Counted from the stretch's first letter, positions 1-7,784 are shown. The stretch is DNA of 15,922 bases from Bacillota bacterium (GCA_017467985.1 JAFUJY010000173.1:1-15922), one strand, 5' to 3'. Notes: a model not told the origin generated them from the letters alone. Translations and numbers: made by a program.

Positions 1-190
1 AGGATACCATCATCCGGTTCGACTCTATCTTGCCGCTATCCCAGATCATCTGTCCATCCATGCGGGCAATCACATGATACGCCTTTTGAACCACAGCTCC
101 CTTTACATTCCATGAAAGTCTGGGATTTTGAATATCAATTCCCAAGGGATTGGTTAGATATTCTGTCCTCAGTCGCACTGCCTGTATCAT
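1..190 (-). CDS. GH78 alpha-L-rhamnosidase, N-terminal fragment (runs off the left edge)
   Basis: Only the first 63 codons are in the window. They contain LRTEYLTNPLGID, PRLSW, QKAYHV and WDSGKIES, which match the conserved opening of family GH78 alpha-L-rhamnosidases (a beta-sandwich domain that precedes the substrate-binding and catalytic domains). Such enzymes remove terminal alpha-L-rhamnose from plant glycosides or polysaccharides. The ATG overlaps the stop of the upstream symporter as ATGA (190-187), and GGAG sits 8 bases before the ATG inside the symporter gene, so translation is probably coupled. No signal peptide is seen, so the enzyme should be cytoplasmic and act on imported glycoside. 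The catalytic residues lie outside the window, so activity cannot be checked. Family assignment is fairly sure; specificity is inferred. Confidence 0.8.
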   Translation of the reverse strand, partial: MIQAVRLRTEYLTNPLGIDIQNPRLSWNVKGAVVQKAYHVIARMDGQMIWDSGKIESNRMMVS

Positions 191-1767
191 ACGAACTTCT
201 CCAATTCTTGCTGGATTTTGGCCCGATATGCCTCACCTTTACTCCGTTCCGCCTCCCACTGCTTTTCTGCCTTTTCTTTTTTCTGCAATGGCGGCAGTTC
301 CCGCTCCGTCCATTCCTTTCCTGCGGCAAGACAGGCAGCCTTGCGATACGCAATAATCTCCCTTTGCTTATATTCCACTGTACGCTCCACATTCAGGGCA
401 AATAACAATATTGCCAGGACAATACCGGTGATAATTTCCAAACCTAAAAAGGCAAAAATAATGGCATTTTTAACCGCCTCCGGCTGCGCAGCCGCAATTG
501 TCTGTACCGCACTGTCAATAGCAGGGGCAATATATCCTGCCTTGGCCAGCATCCAGTTGAAAATACCTGTGCAAATACCCACCATGGCAACTGCAATAAT
601 ATTATAGATGGACATAGCTGTACCATCACAGCGTATACCACTCTTCCACTCCAAATGATCCAACACATCTGCAAACAGAGCCATAAACACATAAGAACAG
701 GGTAAACCGCCAATATTCTTAATAAACTGGCCAATAAGTACAATCACCATATTCTCCGGTGCCATACAGCAGATTCCACCGCCAACTGCATACAAAATAA
801 ATCCAACCAATGTTACATTTCTCTTTCCAAATCGTTTTGCCAGGGGCCACACTGCAAAAATACCAATACCCATGGGAATACCACCGATGACCGAAACCAA
901 CATCTGAGTAATACCATCATTATAACTGCCCAAGACATAATTACAATAATAAACCAATCCCAAATTTTTCAGGCAAGTTCCTACCGTATAGATCAGAAAA
1001 TACACAAATATAATGATCATATACCCATCCATTAACACAATCTTTAGCTGTGTCATAAAGGGTACGCCTTTTTCTTCGCTGACACTTTCTTCTGTAACTC
1101 GCTCTTTCGTAAAATAATATTCCAGCAATGTCAAAGGCAACGCCAAAATAGATAGAATACTCATGACCATAATCCATTTACTTTGATCCACGCCCAACAT
1201 CGGCATAATCACCATAGGGAAGACCAGCGCCACCAAAATGCCGCTCATCATAATTGTGGCAATCTGATTAAATACAGACAAACTGCCGCGCTGGGTGGTG
1301 TTGCGAGTGGATAACGGAACCATCAGATTATGGCTCATATTATAAATTGTATACGCCACGGAATAAAACAAGTTATAAGAAACCATTACCCAAATCACCT
1401 GCAGCGTTTCACTACCATTGGGAACTACAAAAAGTAAAATTCCGGTAACACATATCATGGGAGCGGATAACAGAAGCCACGGACGCGCCTTTCCCTGTTT
1501 TGTCCGGGTACGGTCAATAATATATCCCATAATCACATTGGTAATTGCATCGATAATTTTTGAAATTACCGGAAAAATTGTCAAGAATAATCCTCCCCAA
1601 ATCCCCGTCAAATTCACAACATCGGTATAATAAACATTTAAATACGTAGCCAGCACTGCATTCAAAAGCAGTGCTCCACAGGGTCCTGCCAGATATCCCA
1701 GCCATTTTTCAGCTGCAGTAACATCGCTGCTGTTCAGCCGACTATTAAAAATTTTACTCTTTAACAT
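187..1767 (-). CDS. GPH-family (MelB-like) glycoside:cation symporter, MFS_2
   Basis: This 526-residue protein has about 12 hydrophobic membrane segments and the marks of the glycoside-pentoside-hexuronide:cation symporter family. After the second membrane segment the loop reads DRTRTKQGKARPW (about residues 85-97), and near residue 367 there is a D..EW..G.R.DG motif like the conserved MelB loop 10-11 region. It probably imports a glycoside or its aglycone-sugar for the flanking GH3 and GH78 enzymes, using Na+ or H+. I chose the ATG at 1767 because GGAGG (1781-1777) is 9 bases upstream; an in-frame GTG at 1794 would add nine residues but has no better site. The start overlaps the end of the GH3 gene by 14 bases. 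The last 65 or so residues form an unusually long, charged, probably helical cytoplasmic tail. The exact substrate cannot be read from sequence. Confidence 0.88.
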   Translation of the reverse strand: MLKSKIFNSRLNSSDVTAAEKWLGYLAGPCGALLLNAVLATYLNVYYTDVVNLTGIWGGLFLTIFPVISKIIDAITNVIMGYIIDRTRTKQGKARPWLLLSAPMICVTGILLFVVPNGSETLQVIWVMVSYNLFYSVAYTIYNMSHNLMVPLSTRNTTQRGSLSVFNQIATIMMSGILVALVFPMVIMPMLGVDQSKWIMVMSILSILALPLTLLEYYFTKERVTEESVSEEKGVPFMTQLKIVLMDGYMIIIFVYFLIYTVGTCLKNLGLVYYCNYVLGSYNDGITQMLVSVIGGIPMGIGIFAVWPLAKRFGKRNVTLVGFILYAVGGGICCMAPENMVIVLIGQFIKNIGGLPCSYVFMALFADVLDHLEWKSGIRCDGTAMSIYNIIAVAMVGICTGIFNWMLAKAGYIAPAIDSAVQTIAAAQPEAVKNAIIFAFLGLEIITGIVLAILLFALNVERTVEYKQREIIAYRKAACLAAGKEWTERELPPLQKKEKAEKQWEAERSKGEAYRAKIQQELEKFV

Positions 1768-4186
1768 TTTTCTTTTCCTCCCATGTTTTTCCACAGAAAC
1801 ACATAATCCCTTTGATTAAGTGTCCGTTGGTCAATTCCTTAAAGCCACAAGCGAAATGATAGGGCATGGATGTTCCCGCCGACATAGACATACCAATCAG
1901 ACTATTGGATTCTAAAATTCGCTTCAGGAACATTGCACCTTTTATTTTATTTTCCTTTTCGATCCCATCCGGCAGCTTCTTGGCAGTTCGCATCTGATTT
2001 TCTGCTACACTTAGTACCGCACTGTATAGAACACGCCCCATAAATGTCTGCTGCAGATCCGAAAAACGAGATTCCAAAGTAATCGGATACTTTGCAGGCA
2101 ATTCCGGAATCTTCATGCTACTCATTTCTTCAAATAGGGCATCTGTGATCTGCATCAAATCGGCCTTTTCATAAATTTCATTTACTTTCCTTCCATAAGG
2201 TCCGGAGACAGCCTCTCCCTGGATAAAAATCCTTTGACTACATTGTACGGTCTGACTATCTGAGGATACCTGCAGCTGATATTCCCCCGTCTCCAGTACC
2301 CATCGACTTTGTCCCACGTGATAATACCGTAAATCTTCCACTGCCAGTTCCAAAGTTACCTTCTTTTTCTCCCCCACAGCCAAGTACACTTTATGAAAGG
2401 CCCGCAGTTCCTTCTCTGGTTTAAAGACCTGTCCCTGAGGCGCCTTCACATACAGCTGTACAACTTCGGCACCATCTCTTCCACCGGTATTGGTTATATC
2501 ACATGTCACAATGATTTTATTGCCAGCATACTGAACTTGCATTTTTTCATATGAAAAAGTGGTATAACTCAATCCATATCCAAAGGGATAACGAACCGGT
2601 TTTCGGGCAGTGGTATAATAGCGATATCCTACCAGTACACTTTCTTTATATACTTCTCGAAGATTTTGACTATATTCTTTTGCGAAAGGTACATCATCAT
2701 AGGTTACCGGCCAGGTCTCTGCCAGTCGTCCACTGGGAGATTTTTCGCCAAATAATAATTGCGCCACAGCAGTACCGCCTCCCTGTCCCGGCAAAAACAT
2801 ATTTAAGATACCACTGACCTTATCGGCAAAGGGTAATTCCACTACAGATCCCCCGAATAATACAACGATGATTTTTCGTCCGGTTTTGACCAAGGCCGAT
2901 AATAACGCCCGCTGATTCTTAGGCAGTTTCATCGACTCCCTATCGCATCCTTCACTCTCTACATAATCGGTTAACCCGGCAAATACCAAAATCTTTTTAT
3001 ACTTTTTTGCCTGCTGCACTGCCTCATCAATCATTTCTTTATTCGGTGTTAGCTGGTTTTCAGCATATCCTCGTACATATGTATAAGAGATCGCCCTTTC
3101 ATCAAAGGCTTTTTTAGGAGTAACAACCTGGGTGGGATGAATCATTGAGCTTCCGGCACCCTGATAACGCATTTTTTCAAATAGATCGCCTATTACCAAT
3201 ATGGATTCGTCAGAATTTAAGGGTAATACACCATCATTTTTTAATAACACTGCACTATCTGCGGCAATCTCTGCGGCAAGGGCATGATGAGCTTCCCAGT
3301 CAATCTCCTGACCCTCGTCGGGTTTCACATATTTGTGGATCAGCATCAAAATATTTTCTACAGCTTGATTTAATGTTTTCTCCGAAAGTGTTCCCTTGGA
3401 CAAGCCCTCCAAAATCCACTGCTGGCAAATTCCGGTATCCCCCGGCATTTCCAGATCCAACCCTGCATTCAGCGATGCTGCACGATCATGCATTGCTCCC
3501 CAGTCGGTCATCACTGCCCCGGTAAAACCCCATTCCTCCCGCAGAATATTCGTCAACAGCCATTTATTCTCACTGCAGTAAGTATTATTGATTTGATTAT
3601 AAGCACACATCATGGTGGCAGGATGAGCCTCCCGAACGATTCGTTCAAAAACTTTCAGGTAAATTTCTCGTATCGCCCGCATATCCGCTATACTGTTTCC
3701 CATAAACCGATAATTTTCGCTGTTATTCAGTGCAAAATGCTTCACAGACACGCCTACACCCTGGGACTGTATACCATTTACTTCTCCAGCTGCCATTTCA
3801 CCTGCCAACAGCGGATCTTCAGAAAAATACTCGAAATTTCGACCGCACAATGGATTTCGTTTTATATTTGCTCCCGGTCCCAACAATACATGCACATCAT
3901 AATGTTTGCATTCGCGGCCAATAGCCTCTCCCATCCGCCGGGTATTCTCCGGATTCCAACTGGACGCGGTAGTAACAGCTGTAGGAAAGGCCGTTGCCGG
4001 TTCACTCTCAGAAATTCCATTATCCTTTGTTCCAATCTGTTTTCGCAGGCCATGAGGACCGTCAGCCATACACAGAGCCGGAATCCCCAATCGCTCCACC
4101 GGATATGTATACATAAAATTGTGTCCCGCTACCAACAATGATTTTTCTTCTATTGTCAATTCTTTTATCAGCTTTTGTATATCCAT
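1754..4186 (-). CDS. GH3 family beta-glucosidase-type glycoside hydrolase
   Basis: This 810-residue protein has the full GH3 layout. The N-terminal TIM-barrel-type domain carries RLGIPALCMADGPHG (about 32-46), KHF (149-151) and TDWGAMHD, where D228 is the expected catalytic nucleophile. The alpha/beta sandwich domain carries SEGCDR around 411-416, where E412 is the likely acid/base. The fibronectin III-like domain starts near PFGYGLSYT (534-542). No PA14 insert is present. A C-terminal extension of about 130 residues (from roughly 680) follows the FnIII-like part. No signal peptide is present, so it should act in the cytoplasm, removing terminal beta-linked sugars (glucose, possibly xylose or arabinose) from an imported glycoside. 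The start is firm: AGGAGG lies 8 bases upstream. It is the first gene of an operon with the symporter and rhamnosidase, divergent from the AraC regulator. Confidence 0.93.
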   Translation of the reverse strand: MDIQKLIKELTIEEKSLLVAGHNFMYTYPVERLGIPALCMADGPHGLRKQIGTKDNGISESEPATAFPTAVTTASSWNPENTRRMGEAIGRECKHYDVHVLLGPGANIKRNPLCGRNFEYFSEDPLLAGEMAAGEVNGIQSQGVGVSVKHFALNNSENYRFMGNSIADMRAIREIYLKVFERIVREAHPATMMCAYNQINNTYCSENKWLLTNILREEWGFTGAVMTDWGAMHDRAASLNAGLDLEMPGDTGICQQWILEGLSKGTLSEKTLNQAVENILMLIHKYVKPDEGQEIDWEAHHALAAEIAADSAVLLKNDGVLPLNSDESILVIGDLFEKMRYQGAGSSMIHPTQVVTPKKAFDERAISYTYVRGYAENQLTPNKEMIDEAVQQAKKYKKILVFAGLTDYVESEGCDRESMKLPKNQRALLSALVKTGRKIIVVLFGGSVVELPFADKVSGILNMFLPGQGGGTAVAQLLFGEKSPSGRLAETWPVTYDDVPFAKEYSQNLREVYKESVLVGYRYYTTARKPVRYPFGYGLSYTTFSYEKMQVQYAGNKIIVTCDITNTGGRDGAEVVQLYVKAPQGQVFKPEKELRAFHKVYLAVGEKKKVTLELAVEDLRYYHVGQSRWVLETGEYQLQVSSDSQTVQCSQRIFIQGEAVSGPYGRKVNEIYEKADLMQITDALFEEMSSMKIPELPAKYPITLESRFSDLQQTFMGRVLYSAVLSVAENQMRTAKKLPDGIEKENKIKGAMFLKRILESNSLIGMSMSAGTSMPYHFACGFKELTNGHLIKGIMCFCGKTWEEKKNVKE

Positions 4187-4217
4187 AAGATCTGCCTCCT
4201 ACACCATTTCTATAACT

Positions 4218-4226
4218 ATCATAGCA
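4218..4226 (-). promoter_or_regulatory. Extended -10 promoter of the GH3-symporter-rhamnosidase operon
   Basis: On the minus strand TGCTATGAT is an extended -10 element (TGn plus TATGAT), placing the transcription start near 4211 and giving a leader of about 24 bases. No good -35 hexamer is found 17 bases upstream, as is common for promoters that need an activator. The TTTGTAAT direct repeat lies just upstream, at about -41 to -68. Confidence 0.5.
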
Positions 4227-4244
4227 TTTTATTCCCACACTTTC

Positions 4245-4273
4245 TTGCACTTTTGTAATATATATGATATATT
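4245..4273 (+). promoter_or_regulatory. Sigma-70-type promoter of the AraC-family regulator gene
   Basis: TTGCAC (4245-4250) and TATATT (4268-4273) are separated by 17 bases. The start would be near 4280, leaving a leader of about 28 bases with AAAGGA 7 bases before the ATG. The direct repeat described at 4252-4279 overlaps the spacer and -10. Confidence 0.5.
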
Positions 4274-4279
4274 TGTAAT
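4252..4279. promoter_or_regulatory. Candidate AraC-family operator: TTTGTAAT direct repeat
   Basis: Two perfect copies of TTTGTAAT (4252-4259 and 4272-4279) occur in direct orientation with start-to-start spacing of 20 bp, close to two helical turns. AraC-family dimers typically bind direct repeats with this kind of spacing. The pair is upstream of the GH3 operon promoter and overlaps the spacer and -10 of the regulator's own promoter, which fits activation of the operon and autorepression. An AT-rich imperfect palindrome (AATATA-TATGA-TATATT, 4257-4273) lies between and could be chance in such AT-rich DNA. Confidence 0.45.
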
Positions 4280-4307
4280 GAATATATCTGCCTGAAAGGA
4301 TATCAAA

Positions 4308-5504
4308 ATGGATCTAAACTATATCTGTACCAATATGAGTAATTTATGTGGAATGCCCATCCGTCTATACCATAACAATCATCTTGTTTTTTACCATTCC
4401 CCCGTATATTTACCCAAAGACCCCATGCTGGCTTACCAACAACCTATTTGGAAGGTGTCTGCCCATGTGGGATATTATGTCACTCCTGCCTTTGATTATT
4501 ATGGGATTGTAAATTCTGCCCAGTATAAAATTATCCTTGGCCCTACCCGTCAAACCGCCAACTCCCATCAGGAGCTGCGAGAATTGGCTTTTCTTGCGGA
4601 TGTTCCTTCAGAGGATGTGGATAGTTTTATTATTGGTATGAAAAGTATTGCTCGCATGCCCATTGAAAGTATTATGCAAACCCTGTGCATACTAAACTAT
4701 CTCTTAAATGACGAAAAACTGGCACTGGAAGATATTGCAATCTATGACGAACAGCAGCAGAGTCTGACCGAAACCATGGAACGACAGCGTGCAGAACAAT
4801 TATTTACCCAAGAAGAACCAGAAATACAACATAACACCTTTTCCCTGGAAGAGACCATTATGAATATCATCCAAAAAGGGGACAGTGCAGCATTACAGGA
4901 ATGGATCTCCACTGCCCCTGCAGTACGTCCTGGAATTCTTGCCTCTGAACAGCTCCGTCAACTAAAAAACACCTTTATTGTTACCACAACTTTAGCATCC
5001 CGAGCTGCCATTCGAGGCGGCATGGATGCAGAAGATGCCCTCTCCCTGAGCGATTTATTTATTCAAAAGTGTGAAATTCTGGGCACTCCGGATCGACTGC
5101 TGAATCTGCAGTATCATATGATACAGGATTTTACCCAGCGTGTTGAACGTATTCGTTTGGGTCGCCGCCCTACTCAACTCATCATTGATATCTCCAACTA
5201 TATACATCATCATTTATCCGAACCAATCACCACCCAGGAAATCGCCAATCATCTCTACATCAGTCGGCCTTATCTTTCCCAAAAATTTAAAAAAGAAACG
5301 GGTCAAACATTAACTGATTTTATCTTAAAAGAAAAATGTGAAGAGGCCAAACGTTTGCTTCGATATACAAGTAAATCCCTTACGGCCATCGCCCTGTATC
5401 TAGGGTTTTCCTCCCAAAGCCACTTTTCCCGTGTTTACAAAAATTATACAGGCCTATCACCAGGAGAGTACCGGAATCGCCTTGACAAATCCCCCTCTTT
5501 TTGA
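4308..5504 (+). CDS. AraC-family transcriptional regulator
   Basis: This 398-residue protein ends in a typical AraC/XylS DNA-binding domain (about 290-392). The first helix-turn-helix is around ITTQEIANHLYISRPYLSQ (307-325). The second is around SLTAIALYLGFSSQSHFSR (357-375), followed by the family signature F.R.YK...G.SP.EYR. The N-terminal 280 residues are not a classic cupin; they contain a small sensor-like region (YKIILGP near 73-79) and a helical linker, so the effector cannot be named. It is divergent from the GH3-symporter-rhamnosidase operon and is most likely its activator, responding to an incoming sugar or glycoside. AAAGGA is 7 bases before the ATG. The last 23 bases of the coding region also hold the -35 and spacer of the next gene's promoter. 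Confidence 0.9.
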   Translation: MDLNYICTNMSNLCGMPIRLYHNNHLVFYHSPVYLPKDPMLAYQQPIWKVSAHVGYYVTPAFDYYGIVNSAQYKIILGPTRQTANSHQELRELAFLADVPSEDVDSFIIGMKSIARMPIESIMQTLCILNYLLNDEKLALEDIAIYDEQQQSLTETMERQRAEQLFTQEEPEIQHNTFSLEETIMNIIQKGDSAALQEWISTAPAVRPGILASEQLRQLKNTFIVTTTLASRAAIRGGMDAEDALSLSDLFIQKCEILGTPDRLLNLQYHMIQDFTQRVERIRLGRRPTQLIIDISNYIHHHLSEPITTQEIANHLYISRPYLSQKFKKETGQTLTDFILKEKCEEAKRLLRYTSKSLTAIALYLGFSSQSHFSRVYKNYTGLSPGEYRNRLDKSPSF

Positions 5505-5510
5505 GATAAT
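5482..5510 (+). promoter_or_regulatory. Promoter of the DUF1538-PII operon, inside the 3' end of the regulator gene
   Basis: A perfect TTGACA (5482-5487) is separated by exactly 17 bases from GATAAT (5505-5510). The -35 and spacer lie in the last codons of the AraC-type gene, and the -10 begins one base after its stop. The start would be near 5517, giving a leader of about 30 bases to the TTG start. This is the closest match to the vegetative consensus in the window. Confidence 0.65.
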
Positions 5511-5546
5511 AAACTTATAAAAATATTACACAGGAGGGGCAGATCA

Positions 5547-7076
5547 TTGAATCCAAAACTAAAAGAAAACATATTAGAATCCCTTTCCGCAGTTCTTCCT
5601 ATCACTTGTATCGTAATCGCCTTGAGCAGCTTTTTGGTGCCCTTGGATACAGGCGCCGTGGTAATGTTCTTTGTGGGCGCGATCCTGTTGATCCTGGGCA
5701 TGGGCATGTTCCAGCTGGGTGCTGAAATGGCCATGAGCCCCCTGGGTGAAGGTGTGGGTATCCAGGTATCCAAATCCAAATACCTAATTACGGTTATCTT
5801 CATCAGCTTGACCATGGGTGTTTTAATTACCATCGCTGAGCCCGACTTACAAGTACTTTCCAATCAGGTGCCTGCCGTTCCCAACAATACGCTGATCTGG
5901 ACGGTTGCTATTGGCGTGGGTATCTTCCTGGCCATTGCTGTTATGCGTATTATGCTGAAGATTGATCTTTCTAATCTTTTGATCTATCTCTATCTGGGCG
6001 TACTGTTCATCTCTTTCTTTATTCCCAAGGATTTTCTGGCGGTTGCCTTTGACTCCGGTGGCGTTACCACCGGTCCCATTACTGTTCCCTTTATCATGGC
6101 TTTTGGTATCGGTCTGTCTTCCGTCCGTGCGGATAAGGATGCTGCCAACGACAGTTTCGGTCTGGTTGCTTTATCCAGTGTAGGCCCCATTTTGGCCGTT
6201 ATGGTTCTGGGACTTTTCTACCATCCCGGCGGCGAAGTCGCTTACTCTCCTGTTACCGTTCCCACCGTAAATACCATGCAGGATGTTACCCAGACCTTTG
6301 CCAAGGAACTCCCCCACTATTTCGCTGAAGTGGCCATTTCTCTGCTGCCTATCGTGGGTGTATTTGCTATCTTCCAATTGGCCACCCATCGTTACCAAAG
6401 CCGCCAACGCCTGCGTGTTATCGTTGGTTTTATTTACACTTATGTAGGCCTGGTGCTGTTCCTGTGTGGCGTTAATGTGGGTTTTGCTCCCGTTGGTACG
6501 CTATTAGGCCGTGAACTGGCTGCCATACCTCAAAAATGGATTTTAATCCCCATTGGTATGCTCATTGGTTACTTTATTGTTAAGGCCGAGCCTGCCATCC
6601 AGATCTTAAACCATCAGGTACAGTCCGTTACCAACGGTCTAATTTCCAGCAGATCTATGAATCATTGTTTGTCCATCGGCGTGGCCATCAGTATCGGTCT
6701 GTCCATGTTCCGTATTCTGACCGGCATCCCAATTCAATGGATCATTATTCCAGGCTACATCATTGCACTGGTGATGTCCAAGTTTGTACCAAAAATCTTC
6801 GTCGGTATTGCATTTGACTCTGGTGGCGTTGCCAGTGGTCCCATGACCTCTACATTCTTGCTTCCCTTATGTATTGGCGCCTGCGAGATGTTGGGCGGTA
6901 ATGTTATGACCGATGCTTTTGGTGCAGTTGCCATGGTTGCCCTTACCCCGTTGATTGCCATCCAGATCATGGGCTTGGCCTACAAGTTCAAGCTGAAAAA
7001 GCAGCAGACTCAGATCCAGCCTATTACTTCTATCCCGGATGACAGCGACGAAATTATCGAAATCGAGGAGGAATAA
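5547..7076 (+). CDS. DUF1538 family polytopic membrane protein, internally duplicated
   Basis: This 509-residue membrane protein has about 12-14 hydrophobic segments and two homologous halves. Half one has AEPDLQVLSNQV (97-108) and FDSGGVTTGP (168-177). Half two has AEPAIQILNHQV (347-358) and FDSGGVASGP (423-432), an offset of about 250 residues. Each half matches my recollection of the DUF1538 family, whose function is unknown; the repeated, conserved polar motifs within membrane segments suggest a transporter or channel with inverted or tandem pseudo-symmetry. The start is a TTG with AGGAGG nine bases upstream; no ATG in frame fits better. The C-terminal tail is acidic (DDSDEIIEIEEE) and its codons contain the ribosome binding site of the next gene, a tandem PII-like protein, so the two are cotranscribed. 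Its codon use (GGT, ATC, CTG, GTT) suggests strong expression compared with the glycosidase genes. Confidence 0.85.
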   Translation: MNPKLKENILESLSAVLPITCIVIALSSFLVPLDTGAVVMFFVGAILLILGMGMFQLGAEMAMSPLGEGVGIQVSKSKYLITVIFISLTMGVLITIAEPDLQVLSNQVPAVPNNTLIWTVAIGVGIFLAIAVMRIMLKIDLSNLLIYLYLGVLFISFFIPKDFLAVAFDSGGVTTGPITVPFIMAFGIGLSSVRADKDAANDSFGLVALSSVGPILAVMVLGLFYHPGGEVAYSPVTVPTVNTMQDVTQTFAKELPHYFAEVAISLLPIVGVFAIFQLATHRYQSRQRLRVIVGFIYTYVGLVLFLCGVNVGFAPVGTLLGRELAAIPQKWILIPIGMLIGYFIVKAEPAIQILNHQVQSVTNGLISSRSMNHCLSIGVAISIGLSMFRILTGIPIQWIIIPGYIIALVMSKFVPKIFVGIAFDSGGVASGPMTSTFLLPLCIGACEMLGGNVMTDAFGAVAMVALTPLIAIQIMGLAYKFKLKKQQTQIQPITSIPDDSDEIIEIEEE

Positions 7077-7080
7077 ATAT

Positions 7081-7761
7081 ATGAGTAACGATAAAAAAAT
7101 CCCACTTCGTTCATTAACTTTGATCACCAGTCCTAAGCTTGCAGAGAAAGCCACCGAGATCTTCCTGGAAAATGAGATCCCGATCCATTACACTTTCAAT
7201 GGTCAAGGAACTGCTTCCAGCGAAATGATGGATATTCTCGGTCTTGGCAGTCCTGACAAAACCATTTTGACTTGCAACCTTCCCAAAACCTTTGCAGACA
7301 AAATGCTGAAGCGCTTAAACAAGAGCTTGAAACTGGGAGCCGTTAACAGCGGTATTGCTTATACACAGCCCATCTCCGGTGCCAATTCTCTTATTGTTCG
7401 TATGCTGGAACCTTTAAGTGAAGAATCAGAAAGAAAGGAAGACATTATTATGAATGAAATGAAATATGCTCTTATCTCCGTTGTTGTAAACCAGGGTTAC
7501 AGCGAGCAAGTTATGACGGTTGCCCGCGCTGCAGGTGCCCGCGGTGGTACCGTAGTTCACAGCCGTCGTGTTGGTAACAAGGAGACCGTTGGTTTCTGGG
7601 GCCTGAGCATCCAGGAAGAAAAGGAAATGATCTACATCGTAGCCAGTGTGGACAGCAAATTGGATATCATGAAGGCCATCGGCGAAAAATTCGGTATGCA
7701 CAGTGATGCCAAGGGTGTTGTAGTATCCATGCCCATTGATAATGTAATTGGAATCGAATAA
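7081..7761 (+). CDS. Tandem PII-like (GlnB-fold) signalling protein
   Basis: This 226-residue soluble protein appears to be two PII-like ferredoxin-fold halves joined head to tail. The second half (about 126-226) is the clearer: ARGGTVVHSRR (153-163), then GLS...KEMIYIVAS, and HSDAKGVVVSMPID (207-220) follow the order of motifs in PII trimers. The first half (about 10-110) repeats the pattern, with SPDKTILTCNLP and SGIAYTQPISG. The canonical GlnB T-loop with its uridylylated Tyr is absent, so this is not an ordinary nitrogen PII. It probably senses a nucleotide or metabolite and controls the DUF1538 partner. I chose the ATG at 7081 because AGGAGG (7066-7071) is 9 bases upstream; an earlier in-frame start at 7039 would overlap the DUF1538 gene and lacks a good site. 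A bidirectional terminator follows. Confidence 0.82.
   Translation: MSNDKKIPLRSLTLITSPKLAEKATEIFLENEIPIHYTFNGQGTASSEMMDILGLGSPDKTILTCNLPKTFADKMLKRLNKSLKLGAVNSGIAYTQPISGANSLIVRMLEPLSEESERKEDIIMNEMKYALISVVVNQGYSEQVMTVARAAGARGGTVVHSRRVGNKETVGFWGLSIQEEKEMIYIVASVDSKLDIMKAIGEKFGMHSDAKGVVVSMPIDNVIGIE
7434..7452 (+). promoter_or_regulatory. Possible internal ribosome binding site and start within the PII gene
   Basis: AAAGGAA (7434-7440) stands nine bases before an in-frame ATG at 7450, exactly at the junction between the two PII-like halves. Initiation here would make the second half alone (103 residues), about the length of a single PII subunit. The purine-rich stretch could also just reflect the charged linker SEESERKED, so the call is tentative. 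Confidence 0.3.
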
Positions 7762-7784
7762 AATCTAAGATTCACAAATAAACC

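Noticed and set aside
1768..1794. GTG start at 1794 for the symporter
   Set aside because: The ATG at 1767 has GGAGG at ideal spacing, and the GTG-encoded extension (EKHGRKRK) contains that ribosome binding site; the shorter form is preferred.
7039..7080. Earlier in-frame start for the PII-like gene
   Set aside because: It overlaps the DUF1538 coding end and lacks a good ribosome binding site, whereas AGGAGG lies nine bases before the ATG at 7081.
7081..7761. Ordinary GlnB/GlnK nitrogen regulator
   Set aside because: It is twice the usual length, lacks the T-loop tyrosine context, and has no amtB or glutamine synthetase neighbour.
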